NCBI GenBank assembly: GCA_033182465.1
Contig: CP137318.1
Span: 1-64,000, forward strand
DNA length: 64,000 nucleotides
Direction: 5' to 3'
Source of the DNA: Sanghuangporus weigelae
Lineage: Eukaryota; Basidiomycota; Agaricomycetes; Hymenochaetales; Hymenochaetaceae
Shown here: piece after piece, positions 34,249-46,389 of the stretch
How the letters are laid out: each line of letters starts with the position of its first letter
Numbering within the stretch: position 1 is the first letter of the stretch
The notes under the pieces: model-generated
What the model was told of the DNA's origin: nothing
What the model saw: the letters and a program-made list of their open reading frames with translations, nothing else
The model's database searches: none
Position numbers and translations under genes: made by a program

Positions 34249-35131
34249 GACATCGAACGAAATCGCGCACTGTAGAACAGCCATTCGAAATCTGGGACAA
34301 TATAGTATTTAGTCTTTAGCAGGATACCGGACATTTTATTGTTTGCGGCAGAAACGTATTCCCCAGTCACCGAAGAGATCGTGTCTGCACAACAAGTCTA
34401 AGATTGTGTATTCTGCATTTGAAAGCCATTACCTTTCATCCCCAGCAGCTCTCTTCAAACTCGACCTATCAGTCAAATACACCATTCTCAGGCTACCTGC
34501 ATGGCGAGCGGGAGGCGTCGTCGTAGAGGGTCAAGTTTCATTTCTGCCGACCGCCCGAGTTATCGACTCAATCATGACATACGGCTCATAATGTCTTCGG
34601 TGCTGTCGGGACAAAATGGGATCTGAGAGTAATGTCCGATGCAGTAAGGATCCCCCCAATTTCGCCAACGAGCGCCCAACGCCCATGCTAATTTTAGTAT
34701 CCGTGAGCGATGGTGATCATTTGTTGCAAATCCTGCCAAACAATGATAACCATTCCATTCCACAATTGAATCCCCAAGGCCTCTGATATTTGCGATATTT
34801 TTAGAAATCTTCGCGTAATGATTTTGCACCTATCTTCCTGGTGGATTTCTCCGGCAACGCTCAGAGTATTGTTGGATGTGCTCAGGCATGATCCCCATGC
34901 CGCAATCGCTAAGGTATCAAGACTGCGCCCAATACAGTCAATGAAGTGTTTCCTCCGAAAGACATGGAAGGAGAATCCCCAAGCTGTGAAACATGGAGCA
35001 GCGTTATCGAATAGCTAGGGTATAAAGTGATTACAGTCTCCCTTCTCCTGACATCGTCAAAAGATCCGTGGCCTCGAACTTCTTAAGCTTCCGTTCTAAC
35101 TCTTTTCATTCCTGCGGCTTCTCTTTCCAAA
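34249..35131. other. Intergenic region
   Basis: About 880 bp upstream of the prenyltransferase gene. Only short ORFs without motifs; nothing supportable. Confidence 0.5.
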
Positions 35132-36252
35132 ATGTCTGTGGTTATGTCTGTGGCGAAGAGTATCTTCAGCGTTCCGTATTGGCTAGCGTATCACGCTTGG
35201 ACAGCGTTCCTTTTTACCAAATCCGACATCAAGACGACACTGATTCCGATCGTGAGTCTCGAATTTCCCTTCTTTTCGCACTACTAACGCGCAATCTTAG
35301 ACGGCTCTCGCTGCCGCCTCGGCGCCGCTAGCTTCTCTCAAGCAGCTTCCGCCGACCATGTTTTGGATCTGGCTCATACTGTTGCAATTCAACTTGTCAA
35401 ATCAGACGGTCTCGCCGGCGGAAGACCAGAATAACAAACCTGACCGCCCCCTCCCCGCGGGGCGCCTTTCCTACCGCTCTGCTCTTATTCTTCGGTGGTT
35501 GATGCCGCTCGTGTGTCTCGCTTGGAGTTATACCTACAGCAAGGAGGTTGCAGCAGCGTGCCTTGTCGGGTGCTTCCTTACATGGGTATACAATGAAGCT
35601 GGGTTTGCTTCTGGTCACTGGGCTGGGCGTAATATAGTGAATGGTCTGGGAATGGCCAGCTTCGAGACAGCCGCTAGTCTCATAGCTGGTAAGTCTTCAG
35701 TCCCTTTGTAGATTCTCCTGAAAGCCGTGCTCATAGTTCTGCAGGCAAGAGTGTCCATTCGTTGGACAAAATTACGATCTTCGCCATCATCTGCAGCGCA
35801 GCTATCTTCGCCACAACTATCCAGGTAGATTCTTCGAACACAATCATAGGTAGTATGCACCCTAATGTTTTCTCTCTACAAAGGCACAAGATTTCAAAGA
35901 CACCATTGGGGATGCACTTGTCGGGAGGCGCACACTTCCCCTTGTCCATCCATCCATTGCGCGTCCCACGCTTATGCTCGCTGTCGCTGCCTGGAGCATC
36001 GGCCTGAGCAAACTCTGGGGACTCAATATGGAGACCGCACTCATGTTCAATGCACTGGGTCTGGCTGTCGGTGGATGTTTTCTTGCGAAGAACAGTGTCA
36101 AGGCCGACCAACGGAGCTTCTATCTGTACAATGTGGGCTATGTCTGCTCTGTCATTGAACTGAACTGATTTATGAGTTGATAGGTTTGGCTATCTCTAGC
36201 ACATGCGCTTCCGGCTTATTTCCGCTTCATTGCAACTGCCCCAATGGCTTGA
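35132..36252 (+). CDS. UbiA-family prenyltransferase
   Basis: Integral membrane enzyme of the UbiA superfamily, transferring or cyclising prenyl diphosphates. Exons 35132-35251, 35301-35688, 35745-35824, 35884-36132 and 36184-36252 give 301 aa. The first Asp-rich site is NQTVSPAEDQNNKPDRPLPAG (helices flank it) and the second is QDFKDTIGDALVGRRT. Several hydrophobic helices (for example ITIFAIICSAAIFATTI) match the family's 7-9 helix fold. Substrate cannot be read from sequence. Fungal relatives include orphan and meroterpenoid enzymes, and no polyketide synthase or other partner lies nearby. A possible second Met at 35,144 is four codons inside. Confidence 0.88.
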
Positions 36253-36555
36253 AAATTTATCGATATCATGTAAAGGTCTCTAATTGCAACATAGGACCGG
36301 TGGGTGGTGGAGTGATAGTGACGCATATAAACGAGTGGATCTGAGCAAGCACTTTTATGCAAACTAACTCGCTCCGAAACTGCAATTCCTATGACATGTA
36401 GTGTCTTGTACTTAAATAATTTCAAATAAAATTCTGATAGAATTCCACTTCCTCACTTGTGATGAACGTCGTGTATGGATTTCAGGGGAGCCTGGTGATC
36501 AAAGTACATCATAATACAATTCAATAACGCGCAGTAAGTCTTCATAAGTGCGCAA

Positions 36556-37090
36556 CTACATTTCAGCCTCTAATGCTCCATAAGCCGCTTCACATTCAAT
36601 ATAGAAACTCAACGGTGTTTTGTCTTTGCGAGAAAGTCGTGTAAAATCGTTACTAGGCTGGCCACGGCCACGCAAACCTCGCACGAGCAGGTCTCGTTTG
36701 GGCATATGACTCGGTGCATATAGATGTTCGTAGGCAGGTAGCTCAGAGGCGACGGGCGTATTCGTTTCGGCGCGTCGCACTAGAAACGCCTGAAGGCGGA
36801 GATCCGTTTCTGAAACGTTTAACCAAACATTGAACTATTTCAACAATAAGAACGCGCAGACAAGGACTCGTGCGAATACCAGGTACGAGCCATTTCTTCA
36901 TTGAGTATGCAAACTGATTTTCTGAGATGTTCTGCAACAGCGATTTGTAGAGGGTCCACCGATTTCAGCAGTGTCACTAATTTTGCTGATGAGTTTGCTG
37001 AAGGAAGAGAGTGCTGCTACCTGAGTGGATCTTATTCCTAGTCGCATCCAGACGGACGTCGACTCTGGATGTTCGGTAAGCTCATGTAAG
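36556..37090 (-). CDS. Small helical protein, unknown (5' end uncertain)
   Basis: The last three exons read well: upstream to about 37,020 (DVRLDATRNKIHS), 36997-36887 (AKLVTLLKSVDPLQIAVAEH, then RKSVCILNEEMA) and 36809-36556 (LRLQAFLVRRAETNTPVASE, ending AYGALEAEM). The amphipathic helices suggest a subunit of a coiled-coil complex. The first exon and start codon were not resolved, so the upper coordinate is approximate. Family not recognised. Confidence 0.45.
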
Positions 37091-37649
37091 CAATAATTTC
37101 GGTGTCTTCCGATCACCATGTCGCCAGAGATTCAGTGGAATCGTCGCTTACCTGTCTTTCAGGAAATGCGGTGCTTTCTCGTTGGCAACATGACGGTCCC
37201 TGTAGCACAATGTATGTGTTTTGTTTCATAAATCTTTCGGGAATGCAAGTCTCTTTCCACCGACAAGCGGGCCCATTCGTGAAGACTCACTCATGTGCTA
37301 TCCGTCTCGCCATCATTTCTCACCCAGATCTGTTTTCAGGAAGCAAATCGTGAAACGTCAGTCAGTACTCATGAGCTTTTGAAAATGCCTTGATGCCAAC
37401 GTGGCTAAGCAACTCTCCAGCAAGTCTGGCAAGCAATCAAAACTGCACCCGGGACCCTCAGATATGACCTTCCATCATTAATATTGACTAGATCGGGACA
37501 CTTCGCTACGTATCTCATTCACGCAACTGATTAGCCTGTCGACTTGACGACTTGAGTGAAGCGAATGTTCCTCTTTAAAATGCGAATCATCTCGTCGGAC
37601 TGCACTTGGCCTTACACGCGCATTCTTCATCTTCTTTTTCTTTTTCTTC

Positions 37650-38847
37650 ATGTCCAAACTTACCAGCTTGCTGTTTTCCCTCGCAGTCTTCGTATCCACT
37701 TCTGCATCTCTTCCAGCTTCAAACTCCGCCCTGGACCGGCGTGAGGTTTCTCAGGACGTCTTCGATCAGCTAACTCGCTTCGCCCAGTTCTCTTCCCTTG
37801 CTTACGTTCCGACGTGCGGCAATCCACTAGGGACGACTCTTGTCCAAACGGTACGTCATTACAAAGTGAAAGTTATTCAGCCATCTAATGCGGTTTTAGA
37901 TAAACAATGCTGCGACAGATACCCAAGGCTACATCACTCGCGACGATGCGAATAAGCAGATCATCGTCGCATTCCGCGGTAGCTTATCCGTACAGGATTT
38001 TCTCATAGGTCTGTGGTTATGCAACCTTCTCACCTGCCTGTCTCATTGTTCCAATTCAGATGCCCAGGTCGCTCTTACACCGTTTGACTCGCAGGGCGTC
38101 ACTAATACGAGCAACTCTGCGGTTCATTCGGGATTTTTATCTGCCTACAATAGTGTCTCATCCGATGTTATTTCTGCTGTCTCATCACAACTCGACGCAC
38201 ACGGGGACTATGCTCTAGTCTCGACGGGCCACAGCCTTGGTGGAGCACTTGCCAGTATAGGTGGGGTTTCACTTGCAGCGAACTTTCCCGATGTTCCACT
38301 ACAAGTCTTCACGTTTGGCCAACCGCGTACCGGTAATTCGGAGTATGCCCAACTCGCGGAAGATCTGATCGGAACAGAGAACATTTTCCGGGCAGTTCAT
38401 ACGACTGGTGAGCCTTTTCATGTTCACTCATCAATGAAATCAAATGACGTATGTACTGTGCAGATGGCGTTCCTACCTCTATCCCTACGTTGCTTGACTA
38501 TCAACACCAGTAAGTACTTTTGGCTGATTCGTTTCAATCCACTCTGAGATCCCTTCATCTAGTACGACCGAGTATTGGCAGTTCCAAGATCCCTGTAAGT
38601 AAGCCGGTTTTTGTCATCCACAGCCTTGGCTAAGGCAATTCTGCGATCTTAGCCGCAGCCGATACTGTCATGCAATGCACTGGTCGAGAAGATCCAAATT
38701 GCAGCGCCGCAAATCCTCCTAGTGTCGTCAACCTAGCGCATATCACGTATTTTGGACAAAGTACGTAAGACTGTGCACAAGATTGTACCGATAATTAATC
38801 ACGGGCGTTGTTTAGCCATGGGCACAAACTTTCTTTCTTGCCTTTGA
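37650..38847 (+). CDS. Secreted class 3 lipase (paralog 2)
   Basis: Exons 37650-37850, 37900-38008, 38060-38407, 38464-38509, 38563-38594, 38653-38760 and 38816-38847 give 291 aa. A signal peptide (LLFSLAVFVSTSASLPA) is followed by LDRREVSQ, a likely dibasic processing site. Catalytic Ser in GHSLGGALASIGG, Asp in DGVPTSIP, His in NLAHITYFG. Cys pairs (PTCGNP; MQCTGREDPNCS) probably form disulfides. Heads the tandem pair with the gene at 40,036. Confidence 0.94.
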
Positions 38848-40035
38848 AAGGAAGTGATGCTACCTCCGGCTTGCTGAAATGGGATGGTGCTTTGAAAGTT
38901 ATGTTTTTATACATCTTCCTGCAAATTTGCCTGACGTGTGGCGCCGGTCGATGCTGGTTCCTTTGCGGCACCATCGGCCATGCTTCATAGCTTCGCCGTG
39001 CGGATGCTATTGATGTATACTTGCCTAGTATTATGAAAACGGAGACGATCTACGGGACGGAAGAATGTCTCGGATAAGAACAAGCACCTAAACCCTTGAA
39101 GAAAAGCTGCGCCAAACACCCTTAGAGATATTCTCCTCTCGCAGTAAGTTTTACCTTCCAATCCAACGATTGGTCGAAGAATGTTCGTAGCTGCACTAAG
39201 GCCGTTTAGCTTCTCAATTTATCTGGGACTCGTGACTTTCGCATCCAAATCGGCTATTCTGCCGTCTTATACGCAACGAAAACACATGCTTTCATCATGC
39301 TTTCATCTTACTCAACTCCAATTATTCCCTGTTCACATGGTTGTTGAAACAAATGGGAAAATCTTCTTCGCATGCCGGACTCTCTAGGTCAACGGAAGAA
39401 AACTTGTAACTTCGCCTTCAGAAGTCGAGCCGTGGCAGGTCGTGGCTGTTCTGTGGCATTTCCATTGAACGGGATTGTTGGTGATGCATGGTATATATAT
39501 ATGTTCATTCGAAGCAGCATGCTAACCTTCCGGAAGCAACTAATTTGAGCAGCTGGGAGCCTGTTCTTCCAGTAGCAACTCTGGTATTTATTCCATTAGA
39601 ATGAATTGTCCCATAAGAGACTCTGATGCCGTATGATTCGCATTCGGTTAGAAACGTTCGCTTCTAGAAGTTCTACGAACATCTTTGTCGGCAGGCTTGG
39701 ATGCCACCACCGATTCAGCATTCCATTTCTATGTGATGGATGTTCTGCATGCTGCAGTACGATCATAGGACTCCTTCGCTGGCAATGTGCCATCTCAAAT
39801 TCCCACTGTGATCTCGGACACTTTTGCGATGGCTTTTATAGTTCACAAATAAGCTGATTCCGTTGTTCTGAAGCAGGTTGAATGTTGATTCGCAACGTCG
39901 CCATCCGGGAGTGCTACTGGCCTTTCTCAACCCAATAGCAGGCTTGCTTATATATAACTGGAAAATCACACTGACTTGTTGTTCATGGCTTACCTTGGTG
40001 TTTGAACATCGCTGAAGTTCGCGAGAGTTCGCAAC
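38848..40035. other. Intergenic region between tandem lipases
   Basis: About 1.2 kb. Short ORFs only. A palindromic TATATATATA near 39,491 and A/T tracts could belong to the promoter of the next lipase, with no site I can assign firmly. Confidence 0.4.
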
Positions 40036-41273
40036 ATGCGTCGATTTGTCAGTGCACTCCTGCTCATTGCGTCGGTCGCCGTTAACGCCGCAATATTCCC
40101 AGCGTCCCGGGACTCGTCTTTGAATCGGCGTGCAATAACGCAAGACCTCATGGACCAATTCATACGTTTCACCAAAATATCCTTCGCTGCGGACGATCTC
40201 TTGCCATGCAACAGTCCACTTGGTCTTACCGTAGTCAAAACTGTGCGTATGCAGTTTCGCTATGCTTTGACAGTTATCTTACCTCGAAACTAGTTGAACG
40301 ATGCGCAAACAGACACTCAAGGATTCGTAGTGCGCGATGATTCGGAAAAGCAAATCATTGCGGCTTTCAGAGGAAGTACGTCCATTCAAGACTTCCTAAC
40401 CGGTTTGTGTCTCCTGCGTGATGCATGCTTTTCCCTTTCCTGATACCTGTGTTAGACTTTTCTATTGCTCAGGTGCCGTTTTCCTCTCCCGGGGTCACTA
40501 ATACGAATAACGCGAAAGCGCATTTCGGATTCCTCTCTGCATTCAATAGCGTTGCTTCAGACATGCTATCAGCCGTTTCGTCAGAACTTCAGGCTCACCC
40601 GGACTACGAACTTATCTCGACAGGTCATAGTCTTGGAGCAGCCCTTGCCAGCCTTGGAGGAGTTTCGCTCGCGTCGAATTTCCCTGGAGCTCCTCTCCAA
40701 GTATTCACGTTCGGACAGCCACGTACCGGGGATTCAGCTTACGCAGACCTTGCTGAACAACTGATTGGCGTCGATAAACTCTTCAGGGCTGTGCATACGT
40801 CTGGTTTGTTTCTTAGATGATCCATAAACTTCCTTTCTCTCACTTTGGGCCATACAGATGGTGTCCCTACTCTTGTTCCTCGATTCCTTGGATACGAGCA
40901 CCAGTAAGTACAAGAGGCATTTGCTAAAAGTTACTTGTCAAATCACGTTCGATCTAGTGAAACGGAGTTTTGGAACTTCCAGGATCCTTGTGAGTATGAT
41001 GACCATAGACACTCCGCAGAAATGGCACTTCGTTTGACTGACAGATCCTTACCGATCCAGCAACCGACATTAATAATGTCAAGGTCTGCTCTGGTAGAGA
41101 AGACCCGACGTGCAGCGACTCGATCCCATCTGGTGGAATTAATATTGCCCATTTGACGTATTTCGGTGAAAGTCAGTTCTCGGTTATTCCCTAGGTTTAT
41201 GATCCGGTGTTGATCCATTATTTTTTTAGATATCCTGAACACCACCTTCAATCCATCGAGCGTGTGCTTTTAA
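40036..41273 (+). CDS. Secreted class 3 lipase (paralog 3)
   Basis: Exons 40036-40242, 40294-40402, 40456-40803, 40858-40903, 40958-40989, 41061-41171 and 41230-41273 give 298 aa. It has a signal peptide, then SLNRRAITQDLMDQF. Catalytic Ser in GHSLGAALASLGG, Asp in DGVPTLVP, His in NIAHLTYFG. Compared with paralog 2 the region after PRTG is almost the same. Exon 6 starts at a CAG acceptor at 41,060, which keeps the STDINNVKVC frame; the earlier CAG at 41,044 would not. Confidence 0.93.
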
Positions 41274-42295
41274 GTCATGATGAAGCTGAGACCATAGCGG
41301 CTGGATCACAGTCTGGTGAACGAGTCTACGTGTAATCTTATTGCCTTTCGATCGGCATACTACTTATCTAGGAGTCTGAATGGGTTGGCGATTTTGTTTA
41401 GAGAATTGCTACTAGTATTTATTGGTCTATTGAAATCGAAAACTGGGTGGACATCCCATATTTGGGGAGACGACGCATATAATTGCAAAGCACTCGAAAA
41501 GAGACGTCCTATTGAACATCACGCCTCAGTTCTCTTCACGGTAGCTTCAATTGGAAGAAAAGTCACTCCTAAAGCTTTTCAAAGAAACAAGAGATAGTTA
41601 ATGCTATCTATTATGATTTCGAAAGGCCGGATCTTCTTTTGGCGATCATGCCGAAACTTGAAATTTCAACTCTGATCTCGGCCTTGCTGACATGACAAAT
41701 CACATTCCTGTGATGAAATTACTAATTTCATTTCTACTTTCGACGCCCCTGCCGAAACCAGGTTTTGCCCCCTGTGAAAACGTCAGGCTCCTCTATCCAG
41801 ACGTCAGAAGAGAGGGAAGATAGATCAATGTTAAGGAAAGAGAGGAAGTTATTATTTTTTGAGCGTGGCAGATTTCAATTGGGGCCGGGGCACTCAATTT
41901 CGCACCGGGCTCAGCCCTCTTCCTGCAACATACGTATACAATAAACCTCCTTGTCTGTCTTTCTCAATTCGAAACTATGCCAACTCATAAGGATGTTATA
42001 TAATCGCGTTGCGCGACTTTGCGAACTGGCGTTTCAGTCTGCAGCCCTGTAGCCGCAATTGAAGCCCGAAACTTCCGAAGCTCGCCATTCTATCTCAGTT
42101 GTTTCCGTTCACCGGCAAACTCACACCTTGCGTTCAAAGTCGAGCTCGTTCATCTCTTCTGATCTCTTGCTCTTAGCAGACACTGCAGCAATACTAGCAA
42201 TTCGATTCGTAGGAATCGTTATAAAAATGGCGACCAAAGACATCCCTAGGAACCTACACGAACACGCTCCTTTGGCGTTCTGTAATTAGCTGGTG
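41274..42295. other. Intergenic region
   Basis: About 1 kb with only motif-less ORFs. A TATATAATC near 41,996 lies 300 bp before the next start codon and may be promoter sequence. Confidence 0.4.
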
Positions 42296-43190
42296 ATGCA
42301 TCTCTCTACAATCTTTGGTATTTCTCTCGTTGTAACATCTCTCACGTCTGTTGTGTGGGCGTTGCCTGGTGCACCTTCTGAGCACCAATCTGGATCTGAT
42401 AGTGACGCGACCTCGACGTCGTCCAGTAGTCCTGCCGAAAGTTCTGGAGATGGATCAAGCACGGGTAGTGGCCAGTTCACAAACGCGAGGCTCACCTATT
42501 ATAGTCCTAGTGTCGGCCTGTGAGTTGTTCCCTTGTATAGTTTCACGCAACGCTAAACCATTTCAGCGGCGCGTGTGGAAAGCAAAACGATGACCAAAGC
42601 TTCGTAAGTCCAAATTTCAGTCTTGTGCGGACATCTGTTGACATGACATAGACGGTTGCGCTCAATGAGGCGGTGGGTAGTTTTTGCAGTTGATCTGACA
42701 GTACTTGACACTGCTTCGTGTAGCAATACGGTTCAGGATACCCAGGTCCACATTGTTTCCAAGAAATAACAATTAACTACAACGGAAAGTCTGCCGACGC
42801 TACGATCATGGATATGGCAAGTCGAGCATGACTTGTTGCATAGCTCCGACTAACTCAATATGATAGTGCCCTGGCTGCCCGTACGGAGGCCTCGACCTGT
42901 CGCCCGGGCTGTTCCAGCATTTTGACTCCTTGGATAAGGGAGTTCTGACCGCGTCGTGGAGTTTCAAGGATGGGAGCGGCAGCTCCTCTGGCAACTCCAC
43001 GTCAACTGGTTCAGAGTCTGGCTCTGATAACAGCAATGGCAATCAGGATCCATCTAGCACCATTAGCGGAAGCAACGGCTCGGGATCCAGTTCGGCCTCG
43101 TCTGGATCGAACACAGGAGAGAATGGACCTTCGCAGACCACGCCTCCTGATTCAACACCGAGCGACGGTGGCCATACTTGTGGAGCATAG
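42296..43190 (+). CDS. Secreted double-psi beta-barrel protein with Ser-rich tail (RAFE-like A)
   Basis: Relative of riboflavin-aldehyde-forming enzyme and barwin/RlpA-like barrel proteins; the catalytic role of most members is unproven. Exons 42296-42519, 42567-42603, 42652-42672, 42724-42816 and 42867-43190 give 232 aa. The signal peptide is followed by a Ser/Asp linker, then the barrel: ARLTYYSPSVGLGACGKQND, TVALNEAQYGSGYPGPHC, ADATIMDMCPGCPYGGLDL and ASWSFKD. A 70-residue Ser/Gly/Asn-rich tail ends HTCGA. Intron 4 uses a GC donor (GCAAGT at 42,817). Chosen ATG is 42,296, not the GTG three bases before. Confidence 0.92.
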
Positions 43191-43980
43191 ATGACTTGAT
43201 ATCGAACGAGTCGAGCATCCGTAATAATCAATGCCTTAAATAATACGATAACATGGGCTAGACGTATATCTGAGCCACGTTTAGTATATGTATCTCGAAT
43301 AGCGAGTAGAAATCTGTAATTGCATGCATACTGGAAGCATAAGTTTCCAAATATGTAAGTCAAAATTCCTTGATCGTAAGCTCGATAAACGGTTCGCAAC
43401 TTTTGTAGCGACACACGCTCTGAAGTCCGAAGAGTGAGCAGAAAAAACGAAAATTGGAAAAGACGCATAGGTTCGGAAGGAAGCGCTGTTTTCCCGCTTG
43501 CAAAAAGACAACCGGGCATTGGTTACGGCTGCAATAATAGTAAGTCAGAGAAACATGCATATGACAAAGATGTTTGAGAGAGCGAAGCGCCTCAGGAACA
43601 GTTTGCGTCCGTTGCCATCGCATTGCTCCGCAGCCGGGAGAGATACATGTAAGCACTTAATTTGCGTAATAGCGACCCTGCTTTTAGAAGTGTATTTACA
43701 AAGTTCGACAACGAAGGGAGTTGAGGTTACAGATGAACGCAGTGTGCTCATAGGAGAACGAATATAAAGACGTACCTCTGCGAATATTGCGGGAGATCAA
43801 GAATCGCAGAAGGCCTTTGCTACCGCCGAGACCAAAAAAGCGTATACATCCATAGGCAGGCGGTACTTTGAATGTGCTTCGCAGGCATTATAAGCGACGG
43901 TAATGAAGAACGTACGAATCATTATCACTTGACGGACCCTTGTAAACCCATAACCTTCTCACTCGTTTAGCCACTAAATC
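43191..43980. other. Intergenic region
   Basis: About 790 bp; no convincing gene, repeat or regulatory site. Confidence 0.45.
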
Positions 43981-44915
43981 ATGAGCCTGAACCACGTCCT
44001 CATTGTCGCCATTTGCGCATTTGCGCCGATAATTCCTGCCGCTGCTATTCCGCAGAGTGCTGGCACGACTGGCACAACTGCCATGACTTCGGCTAACCCG
44101 GCCTCAAGCTCGGGGAGTTCTGGTGGGACCTTCACAGATGCTCGCATAACGTTTTACAATGCTGGTTTGTGAGTACGATCGCATGACCGGATGATGATAA
44201 CACTCAATACAGTGAGTTCTCAGGGGCGCATGCGGTGAGACCAATAATGATTCTGAGGATGTGAGTTGTCTTGATAGGGTCTAATTCTCGGCGCTGATAC
44301 AAATCAACATAGATTCTTGCCCTGACCACAGAGGTAAGCACACAGACACTGAAAACGGCCTGACTGACGAGCATTGTCCTACAACCAGCAATGGGACAAC
44401 GGAGCGCACTGCAACCAGGTCGTAACCATCACAGCGAACGGTAAGACAAAGGATGCCGTTATCAAAGACAGAGTTAGTCTCGACTTTTTTTTCTGAAGTG
44501 ACTGAATTACGGCTCACGTAGACATTTTCTCTCCCAGTGTATGGGATGCCCTTATAAAGGACTTGATTTGACACCGACACTCTTCAGCTTTTTCGCTGAT
44601 CAGGGACTTGGTCACATTCAAGGAGAATGGAGTTTCAAAGACGGAGGCGCCACAAATGCATCGCAACCGGGCTCTGTGGCGGGCAGTACTGATCCAGCAC
44701 AGACAACGGTCGCAGGTGCGTCTTCAACAGCCACTGTTCCTTCTACGTCTGTTCCAGTCTCGAGCGCCGTATCAAGTTTGGTCTCAGTCCCAACCAACCC
44801 TCCGATACCTCCATCCGTCCAGGTCCCAGGAATTGAATCGTCCCCGACACTTGCTCCGGGTGTTACAGTCACGACCTCTCCAACGCTTGCTCCCGGCGTC
44901 ACCGCCACGACCTAA
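43981..44915 (+). CDS. Secreted double-psi beta-barrel protein with Thr/Pro tail (RAFE-like B)
   Basis: Exons 43981-44168, 44224-44260, 44313-44333, 44389-44472 and 44538-44915 give 235 aa. Signal peptide, Thr/Ser linker, then the barrel: ARITFYNAGLGACGETNND, LTTEQWDNGAHC, KDAVIKDRCMGCPYKGLDL, GEWSFKD. The long Ser/Thr/Pro tail ends with SPTLAPGVTVTT-type repeats twice, a likely O-glycosylated stalk. Exon sizes 37 and 21 match its neighbours. The central barrel has CMGCP where paralogs have CPGCP. Confidence 0.92.
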
Positions 44916-46389
44916 AGACATGTACATGAGATATCTTTCTATCAATCATTGATCACTGTGACTGAGCGCAGTCGTCTCTGCATGCATGCATGTATGATAG
45001 ATGTCGTGTGTAGAGCATACTATATATACGTATATTCTCTTTGATATGATATAAGTCGTGGAAAAGTCTGAGTCATCATCAGTTGGCCAAATTAGGACAT
45101 TCAGCCTCTCCTCCACTCACGACGAAATGCATCATGACGACAACGACACCCTGGATAAATTTAGGCGATGAGTCGTTTTCGTCATAGAGTGGTATCCTCT
45201 TTGACGACCACGTCAAATCCTATGTCCTTGGGTCGTGGGCATGAAATCGAATCCTGTCGATTGAAGACGTCGTCATCCGCACTGAAGTCGGTCGGTATTC
45301 GTTTAGAGAATATTGCCGACAGGGGAAGAGATAAAGTCCTCATGACTTCGTGTGCGGGTGCATTCACAACGTCGGCATGAGTCGTAGTGGGCTACCTCAC
45401 ACGTTACGAACATTCAGCGCGATCCCGGTTGATTGTGGATAGTGAAATTTGATGCCAGTAGTATCACAAAACGAGGGTGATCTTTCATTCCAATGGTGAC
45501 AGATGAAAGAATCTGTTATAGGCTAGTAAAATCCATCTTACAATACATAAAGTTAGAGACGAAGGTTATGCCGGGTCTCTGGTGATCTGTCGATGGAGTC
45601 CTCGATGCAAACATCACGTCCGCCAGACGTAACACTTCAGCAGTTACATAAGGAATGAGGAGTATGTTAGAACTTCATTTAATCTACATACCTCGGCACC
45701 AGTAACGTACCTTTGCTTCGATAGTAATCCAGATTTGCCAAAATGCATCTGTTCTGTTGCACCAGGGAGAGCTAAGCCCGACACTATCCCGCGTGAAAGC
45801 ATGCCGTGGCCAAAATGAGCAGAAGATGAATATAGACTTGAGCAAACAGCATCGTCAACTGTTCGGGATAAGCCTATCCAGCCTCGATTGGAACCAGTAC
45901 CACCTCTACTTGCACCTGTCCCATTACTGCTGAGCTTGATGTCGTCAGCCTGTCCTGCATGACGGACAAATATTTTCATTCTCATTTCTTGTGATGTTTT
46001 TCTAACTCGCTCCCGGGCATGGCGTATGAGTTCGCGGTGGCAGAGTTGATGAAATAACGCGGCGACTGATTTCTCTTAATGATGATAACTCAGATAAGTC
46101 GTGGAAATGTCTGAGTCAGCATATGGCCAAATTAGGGTATTCATCATTGACATCTTCGGTGACAGACGAGAACTTGAGTCGCGCCGTATATTGGCAGCAC
46201 CTACCAGTCGGACACGCCGTTTTCTTAAATTCCATGACAACATGGCTCTTTGTTTCGATTCACTGTTGCCTCAAGGAGTTCATAATGTACTTTCTGCATG
46301 AGGAGGCCAGTCTCTGATTCACACTTACCAACCCATTGGTTGGCAAGTGATGGCGTACGTTCTTCTGTACTCGAGAAGCAATCGCTCCT
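44916..46389. other. Gap with diverged direct repeats
   Basis: About 1.5 kb. A minus-strand ORF of 113 codons (45,644-45,985) has fair composition but no family match or splice partners. Two ~50-bp diverged copies of a sequence starting ATAAGTCGTGGAAA lie at 45,051-45,102 and 46,094-46,142. Confidence 0.5.
45051..46142. repeat. Pair of diverged ~50-bp direct repeats
   Basis: Copies at 45,051-45,102 and 46,094-46,142 share ATAAGTCGTGGAAA, GTCTGAGTCA and GGCCAAATTAGG in the same order and orientation. The 1-kb interior has no transposase or reverse-transcriptase frame. It could be solo remains of a small element or a local duplication. Confidence 0.65.

Noticed and set aside
42293-42295. GTG just before the ATG as start of barrel gene A (also seen at 48,758)
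   Set aside because: The adjacent ATG fits nuclear fungal translation and signal peptide length; non-ATG starts need evidence.
45644-45985. 113-codon minus-strand ORF as a gene
   Set aside because: No motif, no splice partners and it ends near a diverged repeat; left as a candidate only.
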